From Scleromatobacter sp039920745 (lineage in GTDB: Bacteria; Pseudomonadota; Gammaproteobacteria; Burkholderiales; Burkholderiaceae_C): a stretch of 64,000 bases of DNA. A model generated the notes under the pieces. That model was not told the DNA's origin and ran no database searches. It saw only the letters and a program-made list of their open reading frames with translations. The position numbers and the translations under genes were made by a program. This document shows positions 42,903-53,891 of the stretch, in pieces. Positions within the stretch are counted from its first letter, which is position 1; each line of letters begins with the position of its first letter. The stretch covers positions 1 through 64,000 of the forward strand of contig JBDSDD010000075.1 of assembly GCA_039920745.1 (NCBI GenBank), read 5' to 3'.

Positions 42903-44470
42903 GCTCTCCCCCACCAGCGGCAGCGCGCAGCCCTTTGAAGGGTGGCGCGCTGGTGATGGGCACGTTGTCGCTGTCGCTGGCGACTTTCATGAACGTGCTC
43001 GATTCTTCGATCGCCAACGTGTCGTTGCCGTCGATCTCGGGTGACCTGGGTGTCAGCATCTCGCAGGGCACCTGGGTCATCACGAGCTTCGGTGTCGCCA
43101 ATGCGATCTCCGTGCCGCTCACCGGCTGGCTCACGCAGCGCTTCGGCGCGGTGCGGCTGTTCACGGCGAGCGTGATCCTGTTCGTCATCGCGTCGGTGCT
43201 TTGCGGCCTCGCGCCGTCGATCGAATTGCTGATCGGCTTCCGCGTGCTGCAGGGCTTCGTCGCCGGGCCGATGATCCCGCTGTCGCAGACGCTGCTGCTG
43301 TCCACCTATCCACCCGCGAAGGCCGGCACCGCGCTGGCGCTCTGGGGGGTGACGACGCTGGTCGCGCCGGTGGCCGGACCCTTGCTGGGCGGCTACATCA
43401 CCGACAACTGGACCTGGCCCTGGATCTTCTACATCAACATCCCGGTGGGCATCTTCGCCGCCGGCGTGACATGGAGCATCTACAACAAGCGCGAGACGCC
43501 CATCGTCAAGCGGCCGATCGACGGCGTCGGCCTGGGTATGCTCGTGCTGTGGGTCGGCTCGCTGCAGATCATGCTGGACAAGGGCAAGGAGCTCGACTGG
43601 TTCCACTCCAGCACCATCGTCGTGCTGGCCATCATCGTGGTGGTCGCGCTGGCCGTGTTCATCGCCTGGGAGCTGACCGACGAGCATCCGGTGGTCGACA
43701 TCCGGCTGTTCACGCGACGCAATTTCCTGTTCGGCGCGGGGACGCTGGCGATCGCCTACGGCCTGTTCTTCGGCAACGTGGTGCTGCTGCCGCTGTGGCT
43801 GCAGCAGTACATGGGCTACACGGCCACCGCGGCCGGCATGGCGCTGGCGCCGGTGGGCGTGCTCGCGATCCTGTTGACGCCCGTCGTGGGACGCAACGTT
43901 GCGAAGTGGGATCCACGCTGGATGGCCACCGGCGCGTTCATCATGTTCGGGGTCGTGTTGTGGATGCGCTCGAATTTCACGTCGCAGACCGACTTCATGA
44001 CCATCTTGGTGCCCACGCTGATCCAGGGCGGCGCGATGGCGTTCTTCTTCATCCCGTTGACGACGCTGACGCTGGCCGGCCTGCCGCCGGAACGCATCCC
44101 CGCCGCCGCCGGCCTGTCGAACTTCGTGCGGATCATGTTCGGCGCGATGGGCACGTCGATCGCGACCACGCTGTGGGACAACCGCGCGACGCTGCACCAC
44201 GCGCGCCTGGTCGAGCAAATGGGCCTGAACGGCAGTGCACTCGACGCCGCGACCACCACGCTCGCCCAGGCCGGCGTGCCGGCCGCCGGTGCCTACGCCA
44301 GCATCAACCGCCTGATCGACGTGCAGGCCTTCACGTGGGCCGCCGACGACATCTTCATCGGCTCCGCGGTGATGTTCCTGTTCCTGATCTTCACGATCTG
44401 GTTCACGCGCCGTCCGCCGAAGCTCGCCACTGGCGCCGGGCCGTCCGTGGACGCGGGCGGCGCGCACTGA
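42899..44470 (+). CDS. Multidrug MFS pump, EmrB/QacA (DHA2) family
   Basis: The 523-residue product has about 14 spans. LDSSIANVSLPSISGDLGVS corresponds to DHA2 motif D1, and VAPVAGPLLGGYITDNWTW is the antiporter motif C with the typical Gly/Pro pattern. It exports hydrophobic toxic compounds using the proton gradient, in complex with the EmrA-like and NodT-like proteins. Regulation is expected from the MarR protein at the head of the operon. The ATG overlaps the adaptor stop. Confidence 0.9.
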   Translation: MSSPPPAAARSPLKGGALVMGTLSLSLATFMNVLDSSIANVSLPSISGDLGVSISQGTWVITSFGVANAISVPLTGWLTQRFGAVRLFTASVILFVIASVLCGLAPSIELLIGFRVLQGFVAGPMIPLSQTLLLSTYPPAKAGTALALWGVTTLVAPVAGPLLGGYITDNWTWPWIFYINIPVGIFAAGVTWSIYNKRETPIVKRPIDGVGLGMLVLWVGSLQIMLDKGKELDWFHSSTIVVLAIIVVVALAVFIAWELTDEHPVVDIRLFTRRNFLFGAGTLAIAYGLFFGNVVLLPLWLQQYMGYTATAAGMALAPVGVLAILLTPVVGRNVAKWDPRWMATGAFIMFGVVLWMRSNFTSQTDFMTILVPTLIQGGAMAFFFIPLTTLTLAGLPPERIPAAAGLSNFVRIMFGAMGTSIATTLWDNRATLHHARLVEQMGLNGSALDAATTTLAQAGVPAAGAYASINRLIDVQAFTWAADDIFIGSAVMFLFLIFTIWFTRRPPKLATGAGPSVDAGGAH

Positions 44471-44527
44471 GCGTCTCCGGTGCGACGCAGTTACCGATGG
44501 TTTCCGACGCCAGGTTGTGACCGGGTT

Positions 44528-44549
44528 CGGCGCACGTGACAATGCGCCG
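44528..44549. other. Perfect 7-bp stem-loop after the efflux operon
   Basis: CGGCGCA at 44528-44534 and TGCGCCG at 44543-44549 are separated by eight bases. The stem lies 57 bases past the MFS stop and 62 bases before the next ATG. It could contribute to ending the efflux transcript or lie in the leader of the lipoprotein gene. There is no T-run. Confidence 0.35.
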
Positions 44550-44611
44550 CTCGATGCGTCGCGCGACCGCCACGGCGGCGCGCGACGTCGGCAACCTCAA
44601 GGGAGCGGCGG

Positions 44612-46669
<2,058 letters not shown>

Positions 46670-46670
46670 G

Positions 46671-47063
46671 TCAGATCCAGACGTCGTTCTCGGCTCGGCG
46701 GTCAGACGCCAGCGCGCCGGTGTTGACCACCCCGCGCGGCTCGATCAGCATCATCTGGACCTCGTGCTCGGCGTAGGGCTTGTGCTCGACGCCGCGCGGC
46801 ACGACGAACATCTCGCCGGCCCGGAGCGTGACGGCGCCGTCGCGCATGTCGATGCGCAACACGCCATCGATCACGATGAAGGTCTCGTCGGTGTCGACGT
46901 GCGCGTGCCAGAGGAAGTCGCCCAGGATCTTGACGATCTTGAACTGGTAGTCGTTCATCTCGGCAACCACGCGTGGCTTCCAGTGGTCGTGGATCCGCGC
47001 CAGCTTGGCGTCGAAGTTGACGGGCTGGTAGACGACTGCGGGCGTGGCGGTGGCGGCGGACAT
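46671..47063 (-). CDS. Cupin-domain protein
   Basis: The 130-residue product is a single cupin. The two motifs are visible: HAHVDTDETFIVIDGVLRI (metal-binding His-x-His and Glu) and PRGVEHKPYAEHEV (second-motif His). Small metal cupins of this kind may be isomerases, dioxygenases or sugar-binding proteins; no specific match is recognised. It starts 11 bases after the stop of the TPR-GGDEF gene, so the two are probably co-transcribed. Its stop lies 1 base from that of the convergent lipoprotein gene. Confidence 0.8.
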   Translation of the reverse strand: MSAATATPAVVYQPVNFDAKLARIHDHWKPRVVAEMNDYQFKIVKILGDFLWHAHVDTDETFIVIDGVLRIDMRDGAVTLRAGEMFVVPRGVEHKPYAEHEVQMMLIEPRGVVNTGALASDRRAENDVWI

Positions 47064-47074
47064 GGCATCTCCGG

Positions 47075-49087
47075 TCAGGCCGGCGTGACTGTCTCCGCCG
47101 GTCGGTGCACTTCGAGTATCGCCCGACCGTCCGCCACGGCCTGCGTCAGGGTTGCGGGCAACGACGACGCATCGAGCGGCAGCGCCGGATCCAGCGACAG
47201 GATGCAGGTGGCGCAGTCGCGGCCCTGGTTCTTGGAGTGGTACATCGCGGCGTCCACCAGCGCGAAAGCGGTGTCGAACCCGTGGCCGGGTGCGGTGCCC
47301 AGCAAGGGGAACACGGCGAAGCCGATCGAGGCCGCGATCTCGATCGCGTGGCCGTCGACCACCACCGGCGCCTCGTCGAAGGCCTTCATCAGGCGTTGCG
47401 ACAGCGCCACCGCCTCGGTGATCGGCATCGTGTCGACCATCACGAGAAACTCCTCGCCGCCCCAGCGCACCACGAGGTCGCGCTCGCGCAGCACGCCCTC
47501 GAGGCGGCGCGCGATCTCGATCAGCACGTGGTCGCCGGCCGCGTGACCGTGGCGGTCGTTGATGTCCTTGAAGTGGTCGACGTCGATCAGGAACAGCGCG
47601 CCCTCGAACAGGTCGCCGGCGCTCTCGGCGACGCGCGCCTGCAGGTGGGCGCGGTTGGCCAGGCCGGTCAGCGGATCGTGTTCGACCTGCATCATCAGCA
47701 GGTCGTTGCGGCTCGCGAGCAGGCGGTTTCGGGCGACCTGGCGGCGCGCGACGAAGGCGATCGCCAGCGCCAGCAGGACGCAGGCGACGGCCGCGCCGCC
47801 CCATTGCGCCACGCGACGCGCCTGCACCTTGTCGCTCTCTTCCTTGATGAGCTTCTGGACGTCCTGCATGTCGTGTTCGTAGCGGCCGTCGCTCTTGGCC
47901 TGCAGGAGTTGTTGCTCGCGCGTGTACAGCTCGAGCGCGCCCACGCGATCGCCGGCGCGCGCCAGCGCGGGGCCGAGGTCGCGCAGGATACCGATGCGGG
48001 CATTGGGGCCGGTCTCGCGGTCGTAGCGCGCGAGTACCTCGCGCAGCTTGACCTTGGCCTCGGCGGTGCGGCCGAGTGCCAGCAGTGCGATCGTCTGGTC
48101 GTGCAGGCGCTGGCGTTCGAGATCGGGCTCGTTGTGCGTGGCCAGGAAGGCGCTGGCGCTTTCGAGCGCGGTCAGCGAGCCGGCGGGATGCTCCAGCCGC
48201 AGTTCCGCGCCGCTGAGGCTGATCTCGTACTGGGCCTCGCGGCGATGCAGCCCGGCGGCGCGCGAGATCGCGATCGCCTCCAGGTAGGCGGCCCGGCTGG
48301 CCTCGTACTGTTCGCGGGCGTCGAGCACTTCACCCATGAACGAGGCCACGTAGGCCTGCAGCGTCGGGTCGTCCTCGCTGCGGGCCAGCTCCTTGGCGCG
48401 GGCGATCAGCCGTTCGGCGAGCTCGGCGTCGTTGTCGCCCTGGGCGATCGAGGCCAGGATGGCCGTGGCCTTGATCTCCAGCGCGCGGTTGCCGCCCTGC
48501 AGCGCGGCGTCGAGGGCCATGTGCAGGTAGATCGCGGCGGCGGCGCTGTTGCGCTCGCCGTGCGCGCCGTAGGCCGCGAACAGGAGCGCGTAGAACCAGT
48601 TGAAGCGGTCGCACTGCGCTGCCATCGCCGCGTCCCTGGACTCGCAGTAGGGCGAGTAGCCGGCGACCGCGGCGCGCGCCTCGACGTTGCCGTTCTCCTC
48701 CTGCATGCCGCCGAATTCGAGGTTGGCGTTAATCAGGTGGGCGTCGGCTTCGGCGATCGGGCCGGCGCTGCCTGCCAGGTCGCGCAAGGCCTTGGCGGCG
48801 GCCGCGGTCTCGGGTGCGAGGTGGTTGTCGGCGGCGACCATGCCCAGGCCGACGAGCAGGGCGCGCGTGTTGTCCGGCGTGACCGGCGTGGCCGCCTGCA
48901 GGGCGCTCAGTCCCGCGTTGGCGCCTTGGGGGTCCTCGAAGCCCTGGACGATCAGGCGATCGACCGCCTGGCTGAGGTCGGAGGCGCCGGCGGTCGCGCC
49001 AGCGAGCAGCAGCACGGCCGCCAGGGCGGCGCGGGCTGGCGCGTTGATGGCGGGCGCGAAGCGGCCCCTGGAACGTTTCCTGAACAT
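47075..49087 (-). CDS. TPR-type periplasmic sensor with GGDEF diguanylate cyclase
   Basis: The product is 670 residues. A signal segment at about residues 15-36 (ALAAVLLLAGATAGAS) is followed by about 380 residues of paired helices of TPR type. One span follows near 425-447 (GGAAVACVLLALAIAFVARR), then a GGDEF domain with an intact GGEEF active site near residue 542. RERD upstream of it fits the inhibitory RxxD site. It should make c-di-GMP in response to a periplasmic protein or peptide. The ATG at 49087 is chosen because the signal segment follows; the frame is open far upstream without sense. Confidence 0.85.
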   Translation of the reverse strand: MFRKRSRGRFAPAINAPARAALAAVLLLAGATAGASDLSQAVDRLIVQGFEDPQGANAGLSALQAATPVTPDNTRALLVGLGMVAADNHLAPETAAAAKALRDLAGSAGPIAEADAHLINANLEFGGMQEENGNVEARAAVAGYSPYCESRDAAMAAQCDRFNWFYALLFAAYGAHGERNSAAAAIYLHMALDAALQGGNRALEIKATAILASIAQGDNDAELAERLIARAKELARSEDDPTLQAYVASFMGEVLDAREQYEASRAAYLEAIAISRAAGLHRREAQYEISLSGAELRLEHPAGSLTALESASAFLATHNEPDLERQRLHDQTIALLALGRTAEAKVKLREVLARYDRETGPNARIGILRDLGPALARAGDRVGALELYTREQQLLQAKSDGRYEHDMQDVQKLIKEESDKVQARRVAQWGGAAVACVLLALAIAFVARRQVARNRLLASRNDLLMMQVEHDPLTGLANRAHLQARVAESAGDLFEGALFLIDVDHFKDINDRHGHAAGDHVLIEIARRLEGVLRERDLVVRWGGEEFLVMVDTMPITEAVALSQRLMKAFDEAPVVVDGHAIEIAASIGFAVFPLLGTAPGHGFDTAFALVDAAMYHSKNQGRDCATCILSLDPALPLDASSLPATLTQAVADGRAILEVHRPAETVTPA

Positions 49088-49296
49088 GGTCTTTTTCGTC
49101 GCGGTTGTCGTCGTACCGAGGCGTGGCGACCTCGATCCGAGTCCTTCGGCCGGTTCAAGGCTGCGTTCCAGTCCCGACTCGGTGCTTTTGCACGCTTGCG
49201 GGGCGTTTCCTGGACAAATACTACAGATGCATTCGTCCAGATGCAGGAACAGTGGAGCCGCGACACCCGGACGGGCGTCAACCAGGGCCGCGGGGA

Positions 49297-50355
49297 TCAG
49301 GCGTCGACCTGCAGTCCGATCGGGCCATCCAGCATGCGGCCGACGACCGCGACGTCGTCGAAGCCGCCGTCGCGGAAGCAAGCCAGCACTGCGTCCACGC
49401 TGTCCGGGGTGCAGGCCACCAGCAGGCCGCCGGAGGTCTGCGGATCGCACAGCAGGTCGCGAGCGACGAGCGGCAGCGCCGGATCCAGGTGCACGTCGGC
49501 GCCGTAGCCGGCCCAGTTGCGGCCCGACGCGCCGGTGATGAGGCCGTCGCGCGCGAGCGCTTCGACCCCGGCGATCAACGGCACCGCCGACCAGTCGACT
49601 TGCGCGCGCAGCCCGGCGCCGCGCGCCATCTCCAGCGCATGGCCGCCCAGGCCGAAGCCGGTGACGTCGGTGATCGCGTGCACGCCGGCGAGCTCGGCCA
49701 GGCGGGCGCCGGGCTTGTTCAGTCGCGTGGTGGTCGAGATCAGGCGCGCGTAGCCGGTGGCGTCGAGCTTGCCTTTCTTGAGCGCGGCCGACAGCACGCC
49801 CACGCCCAGCGGCTTGCCGAGCACCAGCAGGTCGCCAGCGCGGGCGTCCGAGTTGCGCCGCACGCGGTCCGGGTGCACCAGGCCCATCACGACCAGGCCG
49901 TAGATCGGCTCGACGGAGTCGATGGTGTGGCCGCCTGCGATCGGAATGCCCGCGTCGGCGCACACCGCGTTGCCGCCGGCCAGCACGCGGCCGATGACGT
50001 CGACCGGCAACTGCGCGATCGGCATCGCGACGATGGCCAGCGCCATGATCGGCGTGCCGCCCATCGCGTAGACGTCGCTGATCGCGTTGGTGGCGGCGAT
50101 GCGCCCGAAGTCGAACGGATCGTCGACGATGGGCATGAAGAAGTCGGTGGTGGCGATCAGCGCCTGCGAGTCGTTGAGCTTCCACACGGCGGCGTCGTCG
50201 GCTGTCTCGATGCCCACCATCAGCTGCGGCGGCAGGAAGCCGGGGGCGCTCGCCTTGAGGATGTCCGACAGCAGGCCCGGCGCAATCTTGCAGCCGCAGC
50301 CGCCGCCGTGCGAGAAGCTGGTGAGACGGAGCGGGGCGGTGGTGGCAGCGGTCAT
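49297..50355 (-). CDS. selD: Selenide, water dikinase (selenophosphate synthetase)
   Basis: The 352-residue product has the N-terminal catalytic segment SHGGGCGCKIAPG; Cys20 and Lys23 correspond to the essential Cys17 and Lys20 of E. coli SelD. Cys, not selenocysteine, is used, so the gene is not itself a selenoprotein gene. FFMPIVDDPFDFGRIAATNA and LLCDPQTSGGLLVA complete the AIR-synthase-like fold. It makes selenophosphate from selenide and ATP, the donor for selenouridine in tRNA and for selenocysteine. It is divergent from an ABC transporter operon that ends with the selenouridine synthase gene. Confidence 0.95.
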   Translation of the reverse strand: MTAATTAPLRLTSFSHGGGCGCKIAPGLLSDILKASAPGFLPPQLMVGIETADDAAVWKLNDSQALIATTDFFMPIVDDPFDFGRIAATNAISDVYAMGGTPIMALAIVAMPIAQLPVDVIGRVLAGGNAVCADAGIPIAGGHTIDSVEPIYGLVVMGLVHPDRVRRNSDARAGDLLVLGKPLGVGVLSAALKKGKLDATGYARLISTTTRLNKPGARLAELAGVHAITDVTGFGLGGHALEMARGAGLRAQVDWSAVPLIAGVEALARDGLITGASGRNWAGYGADVHLDPALPLVARDLLCDPQTSGGLLVACTPDSVDAVLACFRDGGFDDVAVVGRMLDGPIGLQVDA

Positions 50356-50441
50356 GGTGGGAGAAGCGCGTCGAAGCGGGCAAAATACAGGGTTGCACCG
50401 GTGGCACGTCGCCGCCGGCACCCCATTCTTACCGGATCGCC
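50356..50441. promoter_or_regulatory. Shared divergent promoter region of selD and the selenium transporter operon
   Basis: Only 86 bp separate the two starts, so promoters must overlap or lie back to back. The palindrome CACCGGTG lies within GTTGCACCGGTGGCAC at about 50393-50408, a candidate operator able to control both directions. The A-rich CAAAATAC at about 50384-50391 could be a -10 element. Assignment is tentative. Confidence 0.4.
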
Positions 50442-51347
50442 ATGAATCTGCTGATCGCTTCCTCAAGTTCACGCCAACGTCGCCTGTTTGTCCAATCCCT
50501 GGCCGCCCTGTCGCTGGGCGGCGCCGCGCTGTTGGGTTCGGCGGGCGCGTTCGCGCAGGCCAACGTGCTGCGTGTCTCGGCGATCCCGGACGAGGCGCCC
50601 ACCGAGCTGCAGCGCAAGTTCAAGCCGCTGGGCGATTACCTGAAGGCCAAGACGGGCATGGACGTGCAGTTCACGCCGGTGACCGATTACGCGGCCGTCG
50701 TCGAGGGCCTGGCCACGAAGAAGATCGACCTGGCCTGGCTGGGCGGCTTCACCTTCGTGCAGGCCAAGCTGCGCAGCGAGGGCCAGGTCGTGCCGATCGT
50801 CCAGCGCGCCGAGGACGAGAAGTTCACCAGCCGCTTCATCGTGCCGCTCGACAGCCCGATCAAGACCATCGCCGACCTCAAGGGCCATACCTTCGCGTTC
50901 GGTGCGCCGTCGTCGACCTCGGGCAGCCTGATGCCGCGCTACTTCCTGCAGCAGCAAGGCCTGGTGCCGGAGCGCGACTTCAAGACCGTCGCGTTCTCCG
51001 GCGCGCACGACGCGACCGTCGCCTTCGTCGCCTCCGGCCGCGCCGAGGCCGGCGTGCTCAACGCGTCGGTGATGGACAAGCTGGTCGAGGCCAAGAACCC
51101 GAATGCCGAAAAGGTGCGCGTGCTGGCCACGACGCCGCCGTTCTTCGACTACAACTGGACGGTGCGTCCGGGGCTCGACCCGGCCCTCACGAAGAAGCTG
51201 ACCGATGCGTTCCTCGCGCTCGACCCGACCAAGCCTGCCGACAAGGAGATCCTGGACCTGCAGCGCGCCTCGAAGTTCATCCCGACCAAGGCCTCCAACT
51301 ACGACGGCATCGAGGCCGCCGGCAAGTCGGCTGGCCTGATCAAGTGA
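50442..51347 (+). CDS. PhnD-like periplasmic binding protein, putative selenium oxyanion transporter
   Basis: The 301-residue product has a signal peptide (LAALSLGGAALLGSAGAFAQ) and a PhnD-type type II binding fold: RVSAIPDEAPTELQRKFKPL, KIDLAWLGGFTFV and the anion-site loop GAPSSTSGSLMPRYFLQ. Proteins of this subgroup beside selD and selU are annotated as putative selenate ABC transporter binding proteins, and the same neighbours are present here. Phosphonate or phosphite cannot be excluded from fold alone, but no phn catabolic genes are present. Confidence 0.78.
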   Translation: MNLLIASSSSRQRRLFVQSLAALSLGGAALLGSAGAFAQANVLRVSAIPDEAPTELQRKFKPLGDYLKAKTGMDVQFTPVTDYAAVVEGLATKKIDLAWLGGFTFVQAKLRSEGQVVPIVQRAEDEKFTSRFIVPLDSPIKTIADLKGHTFAFGAPSSTSGSLMPRYFLQQQGLVPERDFKTVAFSGAHDATVAFVASGRAEAGVLNASVMDKLVEAKNPNAEKVRVLATTPPFFDYNWTVRPGLDPALTKKLTDAFLALDPTKPADKEILDLQRASKFIPTKASNYDGIEAAGKSAGLIK

Positions 51348-51366
51348 GCGTCGTTCGGCCCGCGCG

Positions 51367-52173
51367 ATGAGCCTGCGACTCGACCAGGTCGGCGTCGTGC
51401 ATGCGAACGGCCGACGCGCTCTCGCGGCGGTCGACCTGCGCGTCGGCGACGGCGAACGGGTTGCGCTGATCGGCCCGTCGGGCGCCGGCAAGACGACCTT
51501 GCTGCGCGTCGCGGCCGCGGCGCTGCGGCCGACCAGCGGCGCGGTGGCGCTGCTGGGCGCGGATCCCTGGGCACTGCGGGCGGGCTCGCTCAAGGCGCTG
51601 CGCGCTCGCGTCGGCTTCGTCCACCAGGCGCCACCGATCCCGGCGCGGCTTCGCGTCGTGACGGCGGTGCTGGCGGGCCGGCTGGGCCAGTGGAGCCTCG
51701 CGCAGGCGCTGCGCTCTTGGCTGCTCCCGCGCGACGTCGCGGGGGCGCGTGAGGCGCTTGCACGCGTGGGCCTGGGCGAGCGGGTGTGGGAGCGCTGTGA
51801 CCAGCTGTCGGGTGGCCAACTGCAGCGCGTGGCCGTCGCCCGCACGCTGTACCAGGCGCCCGGGCTGCTGCTGGCCGACGAGCCGGTGTCGGCGCTCGAC
51901 GGCACCACCGCCGACACGGTGCTGCGCGAACTGGTCGACTACAGCACGCGCGCTGGCGCCACGTTCGTCGCGTCGCTGCACGCCGTCGACCTCGCATTGC
52001 GCTGGTTTCCGCGCGTGGTGGGCGTGCGCGACGGCGGCGTGATGTTCGACCTGCCCGCGGCCGACGTGACGCCCGAACGGCTCGCGGCCCTGTACGCAGG
52101 CGACGTCGAGGCCGATCGCGACCGGCCGGTGGAAGCGTCCCCTCGGGCGACGCTGCCGCTGGCGTCGGCATGA
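51367..52173 (+). CDS. PhnC-like ABC transporter ATP-binding protein (selenium locus)
   Basis: The 268-residue product has Walker A GPSGAGKTT, Q-loop FVHQAPPIP, signature LSGGQLQRVAVARTL, Walker B LLLADEPVSALD and switch His in ASLHAVDLA. This pattern matches the PhnC subgroup of ATPases. It energises the importer formed with the two permeases encoded downstream. It lies 19 bases after the binding-protein gene. The last about 20 residues are variable. Confidence 0.85.
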   Translation: MSLRLDQVGVVHANGRRALAAVDLRVGDGERVALIGPSGAGKTTLLRVAAAALRPTSGAVALLGADPWALRAGSLKALRARVGFVHQAPPIPARLRVVTAVLAGRLGQWSLAQALRSWLLPRDVAGAREALARVGLGERVWERCDQLSGGQLQRVAVARTLYQAPGLLLADEPVSALDGTTADTVLRELVDYSTRAGATFVASLHAVDLALRWFPRVVGVRDGGVMFDLPAADVTPERLAALYAGDVEADRDRPVEASPRATLPLASA

Positions 52174-52234
52174 GCGCCCGCACGGCCGCTCCGAAGGGCG
52201 CTCGCACCGCAGTCCGCAGGACGGAGGTTGCTTT

Positions 52235-53077
52235 ATGAGCGCGGCGCTGGCGCCAATGTCTCCCGTGCTGCGCGATCCGCTGGCGCGCCGTCGCTTCGGA
52301 TGGGCCGTGACGGCGCTCGTGCTGCTGTGGCCGTTGCTGCGCCTGTCAGAGTTCCATCCCGCCACCTTGTTCGATCCGGCCAACCTGCACGTGATGTCGA
52401 CGTTCATCGCCGGGTTCCTGCCGCCGTCGCTCGACCACGACTTCCTGGGCTACCTGCTCACCGCCACGCTGCAGACGCTGGCCATGGCCACCGCGGGCAT
52501 CGCGCTGGCGTTCGCCATCGCGGTGCCGCTCGCGTTCTGCGCCACGCGCTCGCTGTCGATCTCGGCCATCGGGCCGTCCGCCGGCCGCTGGCGCGGACGC
52601 GTCGTGCGCCAGGGAGTGCGCACGTTGATGGTCTTGCTGCGCGCCGTGCCCGAGGTGGTGTGGGCGCTGATGTTCGTGCGCGCGCTGGGGCTCGGCCCGG
52701 CCGCCGGCGTGCTCGCGCTGGCGATCACGTACGGCGGAATGCTGGCCAAGGTGTACGCCGAGATCCTCGAGTCGACGGACGCGCGTCCCGCCCGTGCGCT
52801 GCTGCAGGCCGGCAGCGGCCGCGTCGGCGCGCTGTGCTTCGGCCTGCTGCCGCTGGCAGCAGGGGAACTGGTGTCGTACACGGTCTATCGCTGGGAGTGC
52901 GCGGTGCGCGCGGCCGTCGTGATGGGCTTCGTCGGCGCCGGCGGGCTGGGGCAGTTGATGGATCAGTCGCTCAAGATGTTGTCCGGCGGCGAGGTCAGCA
53001 GCATCTCGCTCGTCTTCCTGGCGCTGGTCATCCTGGCGGACGGCATCAGCCTCGCGTTGCGCAAGGTGTTGGCATGA
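52235..53077 (+). CDS. PhnE-like ABC transporter permease 1 (selenium locus)
   Basis: The product is 280 residues with about six spans. The EAA loop region reads EILESTDARPARALLQAGSG and the conserved C-terminal part is VVMGFVGAGGLGQLMDQSLK, both typical of PhnE permeases. GGAGG six bases before the ATG gives a clear ribosome binding site. The stop overlaps the next gene by 4 bases (ATGA), so the two permeases are made together and probably form a heterodimer. Confidence 0.85.
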   Translation: MSAALAPMSPVLRDPLARRRFGWAVTALVLLWPLLRLSEFHPATLFDPANLHVMSTFIAGFLPPSLDHDFLGYLLTATLQTLAMATAGIALAFAIAVPLAFCATRSLSISAIGPSAGRWRGRVVRQGVRTLMVLLRAVPEVVWALMFVRALGLGPAAGVLALAITYGGMLAKVYAEILESTDARPARALLQAGSGRVGALCFGLLPLAAGELVSYTVYRWECAVRAAVVMGFVGAGGLGQLMDQSLKMLSGGEVSSISLVFLALVILADGISLALRKVLA

Positions 53078-53862
53078 GCGGCGCCCGCTCGCATCGTCTC
53101 GCGGGCGTGGCCAGCGTCGGCGGCGTGCTGCTGGCGATCGGCGCGAGCTTCGCGTACCTGGCGGTGGACTTCCGCGACCTGTTCAGCGAGGAAGGGCGGC
53201 GTTCCATGGCGCACTTCGTGCGCGAGTTCTTTCCGCCGGACCTGTCGCCCGAGTTCGTGCGCAAAGCCGGTTTCGCCGCACTGCAGACGCTGGCTGTTTC
53301 CATCCTCGGCACATTGATCGCCGTGGTCGCGGGGGGGCTGCTGGCGCTGCCGGCGGCCGGGCGCCTGGGGCTTGCGGCGCAGTGGGCCGCGCGCTTCGTG
53401 CTCAACTGCCTGCGCAGCATGCCCGAGCTCGTCTGGGCCGCGCTGATGGTGCTTGCCGCGGGCCTCGGCCCCTTCGCCGGCACGCTGGCGCTGGCCTTGC
53501 ACACCGCGGGCGTGCTGGGCCGCCTGTTCGCGGAGAGCCTGGAGAACGCGTCGTCCGCGCCGGAGACGTCGCTGCGCGATCTCGGCGCCGGGCCCGTCGC
53601 GCGTTTCCTGTACGGCACGCTGCCGCAGATCGCACCGCAGTGCCTGGGCTACACGCTCTACCGCTGGGAGATGAACATCCGCATGGCGACGATCCTGGGC
53701 GTCGTCGGCGCCGGCGGCCTCGGCCAGATGCTCTACTTCCATATCTCGCTGTTCCAGCAGGCGCAGGCCGCGACGGCGCTGCTCGCGATGATGCTCCTGG
53801 TGCTGGCCAACGACGCGCTCAGTGGCTGGGCCCGCAAGGCGCTGAGCGCGCAAGCGCATTGA
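53074..53862 (+). CDS. PhnE-like ABC transporter permease 2 (selenium locus)
   Basis: The product is 262 residues, a paralogue of the preceding permease with the loop ESLENASSAPETSLRDLGAG and the segment ATILGVVGAGGLGQMLYFHI. Two PhnE-like permeases in tandem with one ATPase and one binding protein complete an importer. Its start is set by the 4-base overlap with the first permease. The tRNA selenouridine synthase gene follows after 29 bases. Confidence 0.85.
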   Translation: MSGARSHRLAGVASVGGVLLAIGASFAYLAVDFRDLFSEEGRRSMAHFVREFFPPDLSPEFVRKAGFAALQTLAVSILGTLIAVVAGGLLALPAAGRLGLAAQWAARFVLNCLRSMPELVWAALMVLAAGLGPFAGTLALALHTAGVLGRLFAESLENASSAPETSLRDLGAGPVARFLYGTLPQIAPQCLGYTLYRWEMNIRMATILGVVGAGGLGQMLYFHISLFQQAQAATALLAMMLLVLANDALSGWARKALSAQAH

Positions 53863-53891
53863 CCGCACGTATTGACCCCACAATCGAGGCC

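Noticed and set aside
49297..50355. SelD as a selenoprotein
   Set aside because: The catalytic position is a normal Cys codon (Cys20); no in-frame TGA is present.
47075..50407. Single 1110-codon frame joining the TPR-GGDEF protein with sequence over selD
   Set aside because: The upstream part is only the wrong frame of selD; the signal peptide at 49087 gives the real start.
50442..53862. Phosphonate import operon phnDCE
   Set aside because: The fold is shared, but there is no C-P lyase or other phosphonate gene, while selD and mnmH flank the operon.
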